Notes under the pieces: model-generated
Told to the model about the DNA's origin: nothing
The model's database searches: none
The model's input: the letters and a program-made list of their open reading frames with translations, nothing else
Origin: Achromobacter sp. Bel
GTDB taxonomy: Bacteria > Pseudomonadota > Gammaproteobacteria > Burkholderiales > Burkholderiaceae_B
Reading direction: 5' to 3'
Length of the DNA stretch: 64,000 nucleotides
Assembly (NCBI RefSeq): GCF_012928505.1
Contig: NZ_JABBJN010000005.1
Coordinates: 1 to 64,000 of the forward strand
Shown: positions 8,906 to 17,992 of the stretch, one piece after another
Layout of the letters: every line of letters begins with the position of its first letter
Numbering within the stretch: the first letter of the stretch is position 1
Position numbers and translations under genes: made by a program

Positions 8906-8990
8906 GCCCAGGTGGCGGAATTGGTAGACGCGCACGGTTCAGGTCCGTGTGCCGCAAGGTGTGGAGGTTCGAGTCCTCTCCTGGGCACCA
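8906..8990 (+). tRNA. tRNA-Leu(CAG), copy 3
   Basis: Identical over 85 nt to the two copies about 1 kb upstream. It is separately transcribed, with its own promoter (TTGCAC/CATAAT) and its own terminator. Confidence 0.96.
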
Positions 8991-9029
8991 ATTATTACAT
9001 CACGAGGTACCTGTCGTGATGCGCCAAGA

Positions 9030-9066
9030 AAAACCCCGTTCGTGAAAACGACCGGGGTTTTTTCTT
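9030..9066 (+). terminator. Terminator of tRNA-Leu copy 3
   Basis: AAACCCCG (9031-9038) pairs with CGGGGTTT (9053-9060) around a second small stem (TTCGT/ACGA), followed by a T-run. It also faces the convergent GNAT gene. Confidence 0.85.
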
Positions 9067-9110
9067 TTCCGGCTTCCGCTGCGCCGGGCCCGGCGCTCTC
9101 CCCTGCTTCT

Positions 9111-9554
9111 CTACTTCAGTACGCGCGTCATCACCACATGCGGAATCCCCGCTTCGACGAATTCCTCGCCTTCCACGGTAAAGCCGTGCGCCTCGTAGAA
9201 TCCGGCAGCGTGGGTCTGCGCGTGCAGCACCAGCATGCGGTGGCCGTCGCCATGGCCCTGCCCGATCAGGGCGTCCAGCAACTGACCGCCGACGCCCATG
9301 CCGCGCGCCTTCTTATGCACGGCCATGCGGCCGATGTGGCCATCGGGCAGCAGGCGGCCCGTGCCCATCGGCGTGCCGTCCGGCCCGTAAGCCACGGCAT
9401 GCACTGATACGGCGTCGTCGTCGTCCAGCTCTATCTCGGGCGGGACTCGCTGTTCGACGACGAATACCTCGTAGCGGACCGAATACGCGTCTTCGCGCAG
9501 CCGATCCCACGTACCCAAAGCGATACGCACCGTTGATTGCTTGTTGGTCGACAT
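9111..9554 (-). CDS. GNAT-family N-acetyltransferase (ElaA-like)
   Basis: About 147 residues. The start SVRYEVFVVEQRVPPEIELDDDD is characteristic of the ElaA-like GNAT subgroup. The acetyl-CoA pyrophosphate-binding loop is GRMAVHKKARGMGVGGQLLDAL, followed by the C-terminal AAGFYEAHGF segment. I chose the second ATG because GAGGG is better spaced from it than from the ATG two codons upstream. The substrate is unknown. Confidence 0.88.
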   Translation of the reverse strand: MSTNKQSTVRIALGTWDRLREDAYSVRYEVFVVEQRVPPEIELDDDDAVSVHAVAYGPDGTPMGTGRLLPDGHIGRMAVHKKARGMGVGGQLLDALIGQGHGDGHRMLVLHAQTHAAGFYEAHGFTVEGEEFVEAGIPHVVMTRVLK

Positions 9555-9672
9555 CTCCATTCCCTCGCGTGCAGCGCATCAATAACAAATATCCTACGCC
9601 GCATTCTCTCAGGGATGACGACCGGACGAAAAGGGGTACGATCGCGGCTTGCCCACGTTGCCTAGGCACGAC

Positions 9673-10569
9673 ATGACGCCCTCCGCCCCACCGGCTTGGC
9701 TGAAAGCAGCACCCGCGCTTTTCCTCTTGTTGTGGTCCAGCGGATTCGTCGTGCTCAAGATCGGGCTGGCCTACGCGGATCCGATGACCTTCCTGGCCGT
9801 CCGGTACGCCTGCGTCGTCCTCATCGTGCTGCCCTTCATGTTGATCCTGCGCCCGCCCCTGCCTCGCGGCGCCAGCGCATGGGGCCACCTGGCGATGGTC
9901 GGACTGCTGTTGCAGGCCGGCTACTTCTGTTTCACCTATCTCTCGTTGAAACTGGGCATGTCGGCGGGCGGGATGGCGCTGATCGCCTCGCTGCAGCCGA
10001 TCCTGATCGGACTGCTGGCACCGCTGATCGCGCACGAACGCGTCGATGCCCGGCGCTGGGCCGGCCTGGGCCTGGGGGTGGCGGGCGCCGCGCTCGTCAT
10101 CGTTGCCAAGGCATCCATCGACGTGCTGGCGCCACTAGGACTGCTGTTCGCCGTGGCGGCGCTGCTTTGCATCACCGGCGGCACTCTCTATGAAAAGCGC
10201 TATGGCGCGCAGACGCACCCCGTCACGTCCAATCTGGTGCAATACGCGGTCGGGCTGGCCGTATCGGCGCCGCTGGCCTTCTGGCTGGAACCCATGCGCA
10301 TCGAATGGACCGGCCCGCTGCTGGCGTCGCTGGCCTATCTGGTCGTGGGAAATTCGCTGGTCGCCATCACCCTACTGCTGACCATGATCCGGCATGGCGA
10401 AGCTTCGCGGGTATCGGCGCTGTTCTTCCTGGTGCCGCCCTGCACCGCTGTCTTCGCCCTGATGGCGTTGGGCGAGCCCATCCCGCTGCTGGCCTGGCCC
10501 GGCATGGCACTGGCCGCCATCGGCATTCTGCTTGTCACCCGCAGTGCGCGGGCGCCGCAAGTAGAATAG
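9673..10569 (+). CDS. EamA/DMT-family transporter
   Basis: About 298 residues with ten predicted hydrophobic segments in two EamA halves. The first carries LLWSSGFVVLKIGLAYADPMTFLAVRYACVVL. The second carries the LFFLVPPCTAVFALMALGEP motif typical of the RhaT/YdcZ-like exporters. The ATG follows a weak leader and replaces a TTG eight codons upstream. Family members export metabolites or amino acids; the substrate is not predictable. It is followed 39 bp later by another transporter on the same strand. Confidence 0.88.
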   Translation: MTPSAPPAWLKAAPALFLLLWSSGFVVLKIGLAYADPMTFLAVRYACVVLIVLPFMLILRPPLPRGASAWGHLAMVGLLLQAGYFCFTYLSLKLGMSAGGMALIASLQPILIGLLAPLIAHERVDARRWAGLGLGVAGAALVIVAKASIDVLAPLGLLFAVAALLCITGGTLYEKRYGAQTHPVTSNLVQYAVGLAVSAPLAFWLEPMRIEWTGPLLASLAYLVVGNSLVAITLLLTMIRHGEASRVSALFFLVPPCTAVFALMALGEPIPLLAWPGMALAAIGILLVTRSARAPQVE

Positions 10570-10608
10570 GCGCCTTCTTGCGCCTCTGGCCTGCCCGCAC
10601 CGTCGCCC

Positions 10609-11553
10609 ATGAATGCCGTCGTTACCGCCGCCCTGCCGGTCTTTGCGCTGATCCTGACCGGCTGGCTGGCCGCCCGCCGCAACCTGCTGGGCCCCGGGGC
10701 CACCGATGCGTTGAACCGCTACGTGGTCTACCTGTCCTTGCCCGCCTTGCTGTTCCGCGCCATGACGCAGGTGGACCTGGCGCACATGGCGCACTGGGGC
10801 TTTGTCGGCGCGTTCGCAGGCGGGATCGCCGTCACGTTCCTGGTGTCGTTCCTGCCCGGGCGCGGCGGCCGGCGCGCGCTGACCGACCGCAGCATTGAAG
10901 GCCTGGCCGCGTCCTACGCCAATGCCGGGTATATGGGCATCCCCCTCTGCCTGGCGCTGTTCGGCGCCGAAAGCCTGGCGCCCGCCGCCTTCACCACGCT
11001 GCTGACCGCCAGCGTCCTGTTCGGCTTCGCCATCGCGATGATCGAATTCGACCGCCAGCAAACGCCCAATGTGGCGGCTACCCTGCTTAAGGTCGGTCGC
11101 GCGCTGATGCGCAACCCCTTGCTGGCCGCCCCGGTGCTGGGCCTGGCGTGGGCGTCGACCGGCGTGGCGCTGCCGGAAGGCGTGGACCGCTACGTCGCGT
11201 TGCTGGGCGCATCGGCCAGCCCCTGCGCGCTGGTCACGATCGGCCTGTTCCTGGCGCAGACCGAAACGTCGACCGCGGGCCCTGGCGTGCTGCGCCTGGT
11301 GACGGGCAAGCTGCTGCTGCAGCCGGCCGTCACGGCGGTGCTGGCCTTTTATGTTTTTTCCATGCCCCCGCTGTGGGCCTGGACTGCCGTGCTGATGAGC
11401 GCGCTGCCAATCGGCACCGGCCCCTTCATGCTGGCGAAAATGTATGGCCGCGACGCCCGCGTGACGTCGCGCGCCATCCTCGTCTCAACCGTGGCATCGG
11501 TGCTGACCGTCAGTCTGTTGGTCGCCTGGATCAACGCCCACCCCATTTCTTGA
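10609..11553 (+). CDS. AEC-family transporter (auxin efflux carrier type)
   Basis: 314 residues with about ten membrane helices in the 5+5 arrangement of the AEC family. N-terminal VTAALPVFALILTGWLAARR and LNRYVVYLSLPALLF are family signatures, as is the C-terminal SALPIGTGPFMLAKMYG. Known members move malate, malonate or similar organic acids. It lies close behind the EamA gene and the two may be co-transcribed. Confidence 0.88.
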   Translation: MNAVVTAALPVFALILTGWLAARRNLLGPGATDALNRYVVYLSLPALLFRAMTQVDLAHMAHWGFVGAFAGGIAVTFLVSFLPGRGGRRALTDRSIEGLAASYANAGYMGIPLCLALFGAESLAPAAFTTLLTASVLFGFAIAMIEFDRQQTPNVAATLLKVGRALMRNPLLAAPVLGLAWASTGVALPEGVDRYVALLGASASPCALVTIGLFLAQTETSTAGPGVLRLVTGKLLLQPAVTAVLAFYVFSMPPLWAWTAVLMSALPIGTGPFMLAKMYGRDARVTSRAILVSTVASVLTVSLLVAWINAHPIS

Positions 11554-11708
11554 CCGTTCTTGTCGCTTGGCGCCGGCGTTTCATCGTGCCCGGGCAGGCC
11601 CAATGGCGAGACCGCAGGCGGCATCACTTTATATAACCCAAAGTTATTAATGAAGCATGAATCAATAGTTTGAAGGAGTTAAGGCCTGGCCTTACACTTT
11701 CAATATTC

Positions 11709-11736
11709 CGACGGGCGCCCTTTATGCGCCCGTTTG
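11709..11736 (+). terminator. Possible terminator between AEC and YeeE genes
   Basis: ACGGGCG (11711-11717) pairs with CGCCCGT (11727-11733) but only TTT follows. The hairpin is good and the U-tract poor, so it may be a leader structure of the next gene instead. Confidence 0.35.
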
Positions 11737-11767
11737 CATTGACGATCCAGATCCCACCGGGACCCCC

Positions 11768-12991
11768 ATGAGCTCCAACGCCTCTACCCTGCCCTTGCCC
11801 TCGGCCCTGCCGCCCATCCAGATCAACCGCGCGCCGCTCTGGATCGCGCTGCTGTTGCTCCTGGCCGGAGCCCTGTATTTGAACCAGACCGTCAGCTGGC
11901 GCCAGGGGGCGTTGTGGGTGGTCGGCGCGCTGCTGGGCGTCACGCTGTATCACGCCTCCTTCGGCTTCACGCAAGCTTGGCGCGTCTTCGTGTCCGACCG
12001 CCGCGGCGCGGGCCTGCGTGCGCAGATGTTGATGCTGGGTGTCGGCGTGCTGCTGTTCTTCCCCTTCCTGGCCTCGGGTTCGCTCTTCGGCCAACCCGTG
12101 ACCGGACTGGTTTCGCCTCCGGGCGTGTCAGTCGTGCTGGGCGCGTTCCTGTTCGGCATCGGCATGCAACTGGGCGGCGGCTGCGCGTCGGGCACGCTGT
12201 TCGCGGTGGGCGGCGGCAACACCCGCATGCTGGTCACCCTGCTGTTCTTCATCATTGGATCGGTCATCGCCACCGCCCATTTCGGCTGGTGGTCCACCCT
12301 GCCCGCGTTGGCGCCGACCTCGCTGATCAAGACCTGGGGCCTCGCGCCCGCACTGATCGCCAACCTGGCCGTGTTCGCGCTGATTGCCTGGGGCGCCACC
12401 GCGCTTGAGCGCCGCCGCCACGGCCACGTGATCTCGTTCGCGTCGCGCACTGCCCGGCCGGTCTCGCTGCTGCAAGGCCCGTGGCCGCTGATCTGGGGCG
12501 GCGTGGCGCTGGTGGTGTTGAACTTCGCGACGCTGGCGCTGGCCGGCCGCCCGTGGGGCATCACCTCGGCCTTCGCGCTGTGGGGCGCCAAGGCCTGGAA
12601 CGCGGTCGCCGGCGACGTGGCGACCTGGACCTATTGGAGCAAGCAGCCGGCGCTGGCCGCGCCCCTGCGCCAGGACGTCACGACGATCATGGACATCGGC
12701 CTGATGCTGGGCGCGCTTGCCGCCGCCAGCGCCGCTGGCAAGTTCGCCCCCATCTGGAAGGTGCCGGCGCGTTCGCTGGCCGGCGCGGTCATCGGCGGCC
12801 TGCTGCTGGGCTATGGCGCACGCCTGGCCTTCGGCTGCAACATCGGCGCCTACTTCAGCGGCATCCTGTCGGGCAGCCTGCACGCGTGGGTATGGCTGCC
12901 GGCCGCGTTTGCGGGCAGCGCGTTGGGCGTGCGCCTGCGCCCCGCCTTCGGCCTGGCGGTGGAAAAGACCCCGCCGCCCTCCAGTTGCTGA
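11768..12991 (+). CDS. YeeE/YedE-family (TsuA-type) sulfur-compound transporter
   Basis: 407 residues with many hydrophobic segments. Two family motifs contain conserved cysteines that carry the substrate in TsuA: GGGCASGTLFAVGGG (C139) in the first half and FGCNIGAYFSGI in the second. Characterised TsuA imports thiosulfate. The gene has no adjacent TusA-like partner here and ends at a strong terminator. The thiosulfate assignment comes from the family, not from the local context. Confidence 0.87.
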   Translation: MSSNASTLPLPSALPPIQINRAPLWIALLLLLAGALYLNQTVSWRQGALWVVGALLGVTLYHASFGFTQAWRVFVSDRRGAGLRAQMLMLGVGVLLFFPFLASGSLFGQPVTGLVSPPGVSVVLGAFLFGIGMQLGGGCASGTLFAVGGGNTRMLVTLLFFIIGSVIATAHFGWWSTLPALAPTSLIKTWGLAPALIANLAVFALIAWGATALERRRHGHVISFASRTARPVSLLQGPWPLIWGGVALVVLNFATLALAGRPWGITSAFALWGAKAWNAVAGDVATWTYWSKQPALAAPLRQDVTTIMDIGLMLGALAAASAAGKFAPIWKVPARSLAGAVIGGLLLGYGARLAFGCNIGAYFSGILSGSLHAWVWLPAAFAGSALGVRLRPAFGLAVEKTPPPSSC

Positions 12992-13023
12992 CATCCATTA
13001 CCGGAAAACAGTGTTCCAGGAAC

Positions 13024-13056
13024 GCCCCCCGAATTTAGGGGGCTTTCTTTTTTTCC
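13024..13056 (+). terminator. Intrinsic terminator after the YeeE-family gene
   Basis: GCCCCC pairs with GGGGGC around CGAATTTA, followed by TTTCTTTTTTT. Confidence 0.85.
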
Positions 13057-13106
13057 GGCGGTTCAGCTGGTGTATGGTTGCTCCATTCCGCAATACGGAG
13101 AGGACT

Positions 13107-14747
13107 ATGAGCTGGATTGCCGGCCGTTACACGGCCTTTATTCTGACCCTGGCGGGCGCGGCGGTCACCGCCGTGCTGGCGTTCGCGAGTTCGCCCTGGT
13201 GGCTGGGCGCCGCCATCCCGCTTGCGCTGCTGGGCGCCCTGGGCGTCTATGACCTGATCCAGACCCGCCACGCCATCCGGCGCAATTACCCCGTGATCGG
13301 CAACCTGCGCTTCCTGTTCGAATTCATCCGCCCCGAGATCCGCCAGTACTTCCTGGAAGACGACACCCAGGCCGCGCCGTTCTCCCGCGCGCAGCGCTCC
13401 ATCGTGTACCAGCGCGCCAAGCGCGAGATCGACAAGCGCCCCTTCGGCACGCAGGAAGACGTTTACGGCGACCGCTACGAATGGATCAACCATTCCATGT
13501 CGCCCTCGCACATCAACGACACGGATTTCCGCGTCACCGTGGGCGGCCCCGACTGCAAGCAGCCGTACTCCATGTCGGCGTTCAACGTGTCGGCCATGAG
13601 CTTCGGCGCCCTGTCGGCCAACGCCATCCTGGCGTTGAACGAAGGCGCTCGCCAGGGTGACTTCGCACACGACACGGGCGAAGGCGGTATCAGCCGCTAC
13701 CATCGCCAACCGGGCGGCAGCCTGGTGTGGAACATTGGTTCGGGCTACTTCGGATGCCGTGACGAGCATGGCGCGTTCTCGGAGGAAGCCTTCGTCAAGA
13801 ACGCCTGTACGCCGCAGGTCAAGATGATCGAGATCAAGCTGTCCCAAGGCGCCAAGCCGGGGCACGGCGGCATCCTGCCCGCGGGCAAGGTCACGCCCGA
13901 GATCGCGGAAGCCCGCGGCGTGGCCGCCTGGCAGGACTGCAATTCGCCGGCCAGCCATTCGGCCTTCGACACGCCCATCGGGCTGATGAAATTCGTGGCG
14001 CGCTTGCGTGAGCTGTCCGGCGGCAAGCCGGTGGGCTTCAAGTTCTGCGTCGGCCACCCATGGGAGTGGTTCGCCATCGTCAAGGCCATGCTGGAAACCG
14101 GCATCACCCCGGACTTCATCGTGGTGGACGGCGCCGAAGGCGGCACCGGCGCAGCCCCCGTGGAGTTCGTCGACCACGTCGGCACCCCGTTGCGCGAAGC
14201 GCTGCGCCTGGTGCACAACACGCTGATCGGCGTGAACCTGCGCGACCGCATCAAGCTGGGTGCGTCAGGCAAGATCATCACCGCATTCGACATGGCGCGC
14301 GTCATGGCCATGGGCGCCGACTGGTGCAACGCCGCGCGCGGCTTCATGTTCGCCATCGGCTGCATCCAGGCGCAAGCGTGCCATACAGGCAAATGCCCCA
14401 CCGGCGTCACCACGCAGGACCCCATGCGCCAACGCGCGCTGGTCGTGCCCGACAAGGCGCAGCGCGTAGCGTATTTCCACAGCAACACACTGCACGCGTT
14501 GGCCGAACTGCTGGCCGCCGCAGGCCTGACGCACCCCAACCAGCTGCGCCCGCACCATATCGCGCGCCGCATCTCTTCCAGTGAAATCCGGCTGCTGTCG
14601 GCGCTGTTCCCCGAATTGGCGCCCGGTGAACTGCTGCGCGGCGAATTCCGCCACCAGGTGTTCCGGGTGGGCTGGGCGATGGCGCAGGCACAGTCGTTCC
14701 AACCCACGCGCGACATCACCACGGCGCTGGCCGAACAACACGTCTAG
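13107..14747 (+). CDS. FMN-binding glutamate-synthase-family protein
   Basis: 546 residues. Two N-terminal membrane helices (about 8-28 and 32-52) precede a GltB-type FMN barrel. Motifs include SAFNVSAMSFGALSANAILALNEGA, HDTGEGGIS, KPGHGGILPAGKV, VDGAEGGTGAAP and the Cys region IGCIQAQACHTGKCPTGV. The amidotransferase domain of true glutamate synthase is absent, so this is the stand-alone membrane-linked relative, whose reaction is not established. GGAGAGGA just before the ATG supports the start. It converges with the phospholipase D gene. Confidence 0.88.
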   Translation: MSWIAGRYTAFILTLAGAAVTAVLAFASSPWWLGAAIPLALLGALGVYDLIQTRHAIRRNYPVIGNLRFLFEFIRPEIRQYFLEDDTQAAPFSRAQRSIVYQRAKREIDKRPFGTQEDVYGDRYEWINHSMSPSHINDTDFRVTVGGPDCKQPYSMSAFNVSAMSFGALSANAILALNEGARQGDFAHDTGEGGISRYHRQPGGSLVWNIGSGYFGCRDEHGAFSEEAFVKNACTPQVKMIEIKLSQGAKPGHGGILPAGKVTPEIAEARGVAAWQDCNSPASHSAFDTPIGLMKFVARLRELSGGKPVGFKFCVGHPWEWFAIVKAMLETGITPDFIVVDGAEGGTGAAPVEFVDHVGTPLREALRLVHNTLIGVNLRDRIKLGASGKIITAFDMARVMAMGADWCNAARGFMFAIGCIQAQACHTGKCPTGVTTQDPMRQRALVVPDKAQRVAYFHSNTLHALAELLAAAGLTHPNQLRPHHIARRISSSEIRLLSALFPELAPGELLRGEFRHQVFRVGWAMAQAQSFQPTRDITTALAEQHV

Positions 14748-14773
14748 CCCGGCCCCACGCGGATGCGCGGACG

Positions 14774-16207
14774 CTACAGCCAGCGTTCGAACATCCGCGA
14801 AAAGAACTCCATGAAACGGTCGTCGGCGCCACGGTTGCGCCAGTCTTCCGGCGTGATCGGCACCGAGTCGGCGACATCGCGCTGAAACAGCGCCTCCATT
14901 TCACTCGCGAATTCCGGTCCCAGCACCACCGCGTTGATTTCGTAGTTCAGCGCAAAACTGCGCCAGTCCATATTGCTGGAACCCACGGTGGACCATACTC
15001 CGTCGACGACCGCCGTCTTGGCGTGCAGCAGCGCATCGCGCCGCTCGTAGAGCTTCACGCCGGCACGCAGCAAGTCCGTGTAGTGGGATCGCCCCGCATT
15101 GAACACCAACGACGAATCGCTAAAGCCCGGCAACACCAGCACCACATCCACGCCGCGGCGGGCGGCATCGGACAGCACGTCGATGAAAGCCGGATCGGGC
15201 ACGAAGTACGCCATCGTGATGTGGATGGATTTCTGCGCGCTTTCAAACGCGGACATCAGCGTCAGGTAAACCGTATAGCCGTCGCTGCGGTCGGGCTGAT
15301 TGGCCAGGATGCGCACGCGGGTGGCGCCCGCAGGCGGCGCGACATGCTCGCCGCCGCCGGCCAGCGGCTCGTCGGCCTGCGACGCCCAGCCGGCCTGGAT
15401 GACCTGTTCCAACTGCGCCACCGCCGGGCCTTCGATGCGCAGGTGGGTATCGCGCCACGGCGCCGCCTTCGCGTCGCCCGGCGTTTCGCCGTCGGCCTTC
15501 CCCGCGCCTTCCCCCCCTGTGGGGCCCGACCCTGACCTTGCCCCCGCGCCCGCCCCGGATCCGGACCCGGCCCCGGGCGAAGACTCGTACACGCTGCTGA
15601 CATTGATGCCGCCCAGATAGCCGACCTTGCCGTCCACCACCAGCACTTTGCGGTGGTTGCGCTGGTTCGGCGACCACCCTGCCCGCGCGCTGGCCGGATT
15701 GACGGGATTGAACACCGCGACCTGCACACCCGCGTCCCGCAGGCGCTGGAATAGCGCATCCGGGGTCTTGATCGTGCCCACCGCGTCCACCATCAATGCC
15801 ACGTCGGCGCCGCGGTTGCGCGCCGCGATCAGGGCTTCGGCAAACCGCGCCCCTTCGGCGTCATCGTCAAAAATATAGGTTTCCATGTGCACGTACCGGC
15901 GCGCTTGCCCGATGGACTGCAGCATGGCCTGGTACGTGCTGGGGCCGTCGGCCAGCAACCGGACGCGGTTGCCGGCCACCAGCGGCGCGCCGCTGACAGC
16001 TTGTTCGACGGCCAGATGGCGCGCCAGGAAGTCGTCTTTAGGGGTCTTGGGATCGGCCGCGATGCCTTGTCCGCGGCGATAGCTGTCGCGGGCCGCATCC
16101 GCAGACAAGCCCGCTTGCGCCTTGCGCGCCTGCCGCTCCTGCGCATCGGGTACGCTGGCGCATGCGGCCAGCATGGCGACGACGCAAGCCAGCAATAAGG
16201 TTTCCAC
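14774..16207 (-). CDS. Phospholipase D-family lipoprotein (cardiolipin-synthase-like)
   Basis: About 477 residues from a GTG start; an ATG 31 codons upstream is possible but adds a Pro/Arg-rich leader. The N-terminus VETLLLACVVAMLAACAS is a lipoprotein signal with LAAC lipobox. Two HKD motifs are present, NHRKVLVVDG...GGINVSS and LLHAKTAVVDG...GSSNMDWRS, the paired catalytic halves of phospholipase D enzymes. Such proteins transfer phosphatidyl groups at the membrane surface. Unusually, a roughly 40-residue Gly/Ser/Ala-rich stretch (PGAGSGSGAGAGARSGSG) is inserted between the first HKD motif and the rest of that lobe. Confidence 0.86.
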   Translation of the reverse strand: METLLLACVVAMLAACASVPDAQERQARKAQAGLSADAARDSYRRGQGIAADPKTPKDDFLARHLAVEQAVSGAPLVAGNRVRLLADGPSTYQAMLQSIGQARRYVHMETYIFDDDAEGARFAEALIAARNRGADVALMVDAVGTIKTPDALFQRLRDAGVQVAVFNPVNPASARAGWSPNQRNHRKVLVVDGKVGYLGGINVSSVYESSPGAGSGSGAGAGARSGSGPTGGEGAGKADGETPGDAKAAPWRDTHLRIEGPAVAQLEQVIQAGWASQADEPLAGGGEHVAPPAGATRVRILANQPDRSDGYTVYLTLMSAFESAQKSIHITMAYFVPDPAFIDVLSDAARRGVDVVLVLPGFSDSSLVFNAGRSHYTDLLRAGVKLYERRDALLHAKTAVVDGVWSTVGSSNMDWRSFALNYEINAVVLGPEFASEMEALFQRDVADSVPITPEDWRNRGADDRFMEFFSRMFERWL

Positions 16208-16312
16208 CCGGCGGCACGCGCCGGGCAGCCATGACGCCCTGCCCGAGCGCCCCCCGCGCCGGCACACGGCCGGCGGCGGAGGCAGCGCTGGCGGCCTCAT
16301 GGCGAAGTCGGC

Positions 16313-16645
16313 TTAACGCCTGCCGCCCGCTACCAGGCAGCCCAGCAGCGCGCCGACCAAAGCGGCCACCCCAACGGACTTCCAGGCGTTTTCGTGCACA
16401 TATTCGTCGGCATAGGCCGTGGCGCGGCGGGCACGTTCACGCGCGGCGCCCTCCCAATCGCCCGCATGACCGCGGGCTTCTGCCAATTGCTGCTTCAGGC
16501 GGGCGCGGGCCGATTCGATTTCGGAGCCGGTATAGGAAGCCGTCGAACGCAGGAGGTCTTCCGTTCCGGCAAGCAGCTCGTGGAAGCTGTCGTTGACCCG
16601 GTCGCGGTGCAAAGCCATCTCGGCGCGTTGGTGCTTTCGATTCAT
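16313..16645 (-). CDS. DUF883-family (YqjD/ElaB-like) membrane-anchored protein
   Basis: 110 residues: a long amphipathic helical region (HELLAGTEDLLRSTASYTG...ARARLKQQLAEAR) and one C-terminal membrane helix with glycine motif (VGVAALVGALLGCLVAGGRR). E. coli YqjD/ElaB relatives bind ribosomes and tether them to the inner membrane in stationary phase. AAGGAGCG sits correctly before the ATG. Confidence 0.9.
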   Translation of the reverse strand: MNRKHQRAEMALHRDRVNDSFHELLAGTEDLLRSTASYTGSEIESARARLKQQLAEARGHAGDWEGAARERARRATAYADEYVHENAWKSVGVAALVGALLGCLVAGGRR

Positions 16646-16979
16646 AGTCGCTCCTTGTAAAGGTATTGGGCCTGCCGGCGTGCCGGTGTCCTGACGCGGT
16701 TGCGCCTCTGCAGCGCCACGCGGTCGACCATGCCCCCATTGTGCCGATCATTCGCCGGCGCCGCCCGAGCTTTCGCAACCAGCCGTAATCCGATATTTCA
16801 GCGGACCGAAACTTGCTGGGCGTTTGCCGGGAACCGCCGCCCCCATTGCCCCGCGGCCGACCCGATTTCGTAAAAGTCCATTGCATTCAGCGGCTTAGCG
16901 CTTGACAGCAGAACCCTACCCACCGCAACAATAGCCCTTTGCAATGCGCTTCAATCGCCTCAAAAAAGGAAGTGAACGC
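16646..16979. promoter_or_regulatory. Divergent intergenic region with candidate egtD promoter
   Basis: 334 bp between the DUF883 gene (leftward) and egtD (rightward). A perfect TTGACA lies at 16902-16907, with AACAAT (19-bp spacing) near 16,927 as the best -10. The spacing is poor, so this is a weak or activator-dependent promoter at best. No gene is evident. Confidence 0.35.
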
Positions 16980-17957
16980 ATGGTGTCCCCTTCAGCAGTG
17001 CTTGCCCACGCCGCGCAGGAGTATCAAGCGCCCCCCTCCCCGGCCCTCAGCGCCGAACAGGCCGAGCTGCGCGACGGCCTGCTGGACCATCCGGCGCACA
17101 TCGACCCCAAGTTCCTGTACGACGCGCTGGGCTCATCGCTTTTCACCGCCATCACCCAACTTCCCGAGTACTACCCCACGCGCTGCGAAGCCGAGATTTT
17201 CCAACGCTATGGGCAAGACATCGCGAGGCACATCGGCCCCGTGCAATCCATGATCGATCTGGGTGCGGGCGATTGCGTCAAAGCCGAGCGGCTCTTCGCC
17301 AGCCTACGGCCTCGGCACTATGTCCCGATCGATATCTCCGCCGACTACCTCCAGGCGGCCGTGCGGCGCTTGCAATTGTCCTATCCCGACCTGCACGTGA
17401 CCGCGGTCGGTCAAGACTTCTCTCAAGCGCTGGACTTGCCCACGGGCATTCCCACCGAACAGCGGCTGTTCTTCTACCCGGGCTCCAGCATCGGCAACCT
17501 GAGCCCGGACGAGGCGCACGCCATGCTGCAGCGCATCCGCGCCCAATGCCATGGCGGCGGCCTGCTGGTGGGCGTGGACCGCGTGAAACCCAGGCAGGTC
17601 CTGGAACCCGCGTACGACGACGCGCTGCACCTGACCGCCGCCTTCAACCTGAACTTGCTGCGCCACGTGAACCAGGTACTGGATACCGATTTCAACGTGG
17701 AAGACTGGCGCCACGTGGCGCTGTTCAACACCGCCAGCTCCCGCATCGAAATGCACCTGGAAGCGCAACGCGCGCTGCGCGTCGCCTGGCCTGGCGGCGA
17801 ACGCAGTTTCAGCGCCGGCGAACGCATCCATACCGAGAATTCCTACAAGTTCACCCCCCAGGCCTTTTCCGATCTGCTGCAAAGCGCCGGCTTTCGCGAC
17901 GTGGCGCACTGGTCGGATTCGCGCGGCTGGTTTTCGGTTTTCAGCGCCCGCGCCTGA
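16980..17957 (+). CDS. egtD: L-histidine N-alpha-methyltransferase EgtD
   Basis: 325 residues from MVSPSAVLAH; AAGGAAG is well spaced before this ATG, while an ATG 12 codons upstream lacks support. The SAM-binding Rossmann core shows IDLGAGDCVKAERLF (motif I), VPIDISADYLQAAV and FFYPGSSIGNLSPDEA. The histidine-binding region SRIEMHLEAQRALRV, ENSYKF and the C-terminal HWSDSRGWFSVFSA are family signatures. EgtD trimethylates histidine to hercynine, the first step of ergothioneine synthesis. egtB follows after 35 bp. Confidence 0.95.
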   Translation: MVSPSAVLAHAAQEYQAPPSPALSAEQAELRDGLLDHPAHIDPKFLYDALGSSLFTAITQLPEYYPTRCEAEIFQRYGQDIARHIGPVQSMIDLGAGDCVKAERLFASLRPRHYVPIDISADYLQAAVRRLQLSYPDLHVTAVGQDFSQALDLPTGIPTEQRLFFYPGSSIGNLSPDEAHAMLQRIRAQCHGGGLLVGVDRVKPRQVLEPAYDDALHLTAAFNLNLLRHVNQVLDTDFNVEDWRHVALFNTASSRIEMHLEAQRALRVAWPGGERSFSAGERIHTENSYKFTPQAFSDLLQSAGFRDVAHWSDSRGWFSVFSARA

Positions 17958-17992
17958 CGCGGGCAACCCATCAACGCCACTGGAGGATCGCC

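Noticed and set aside
14774-14904. Possible short minus-strand gene at the end of the phospholipase D gene (62 codons)
   Set aside because: It is an out-of-frame shadow of the phospholipase D C-terminus with no independent start signal.
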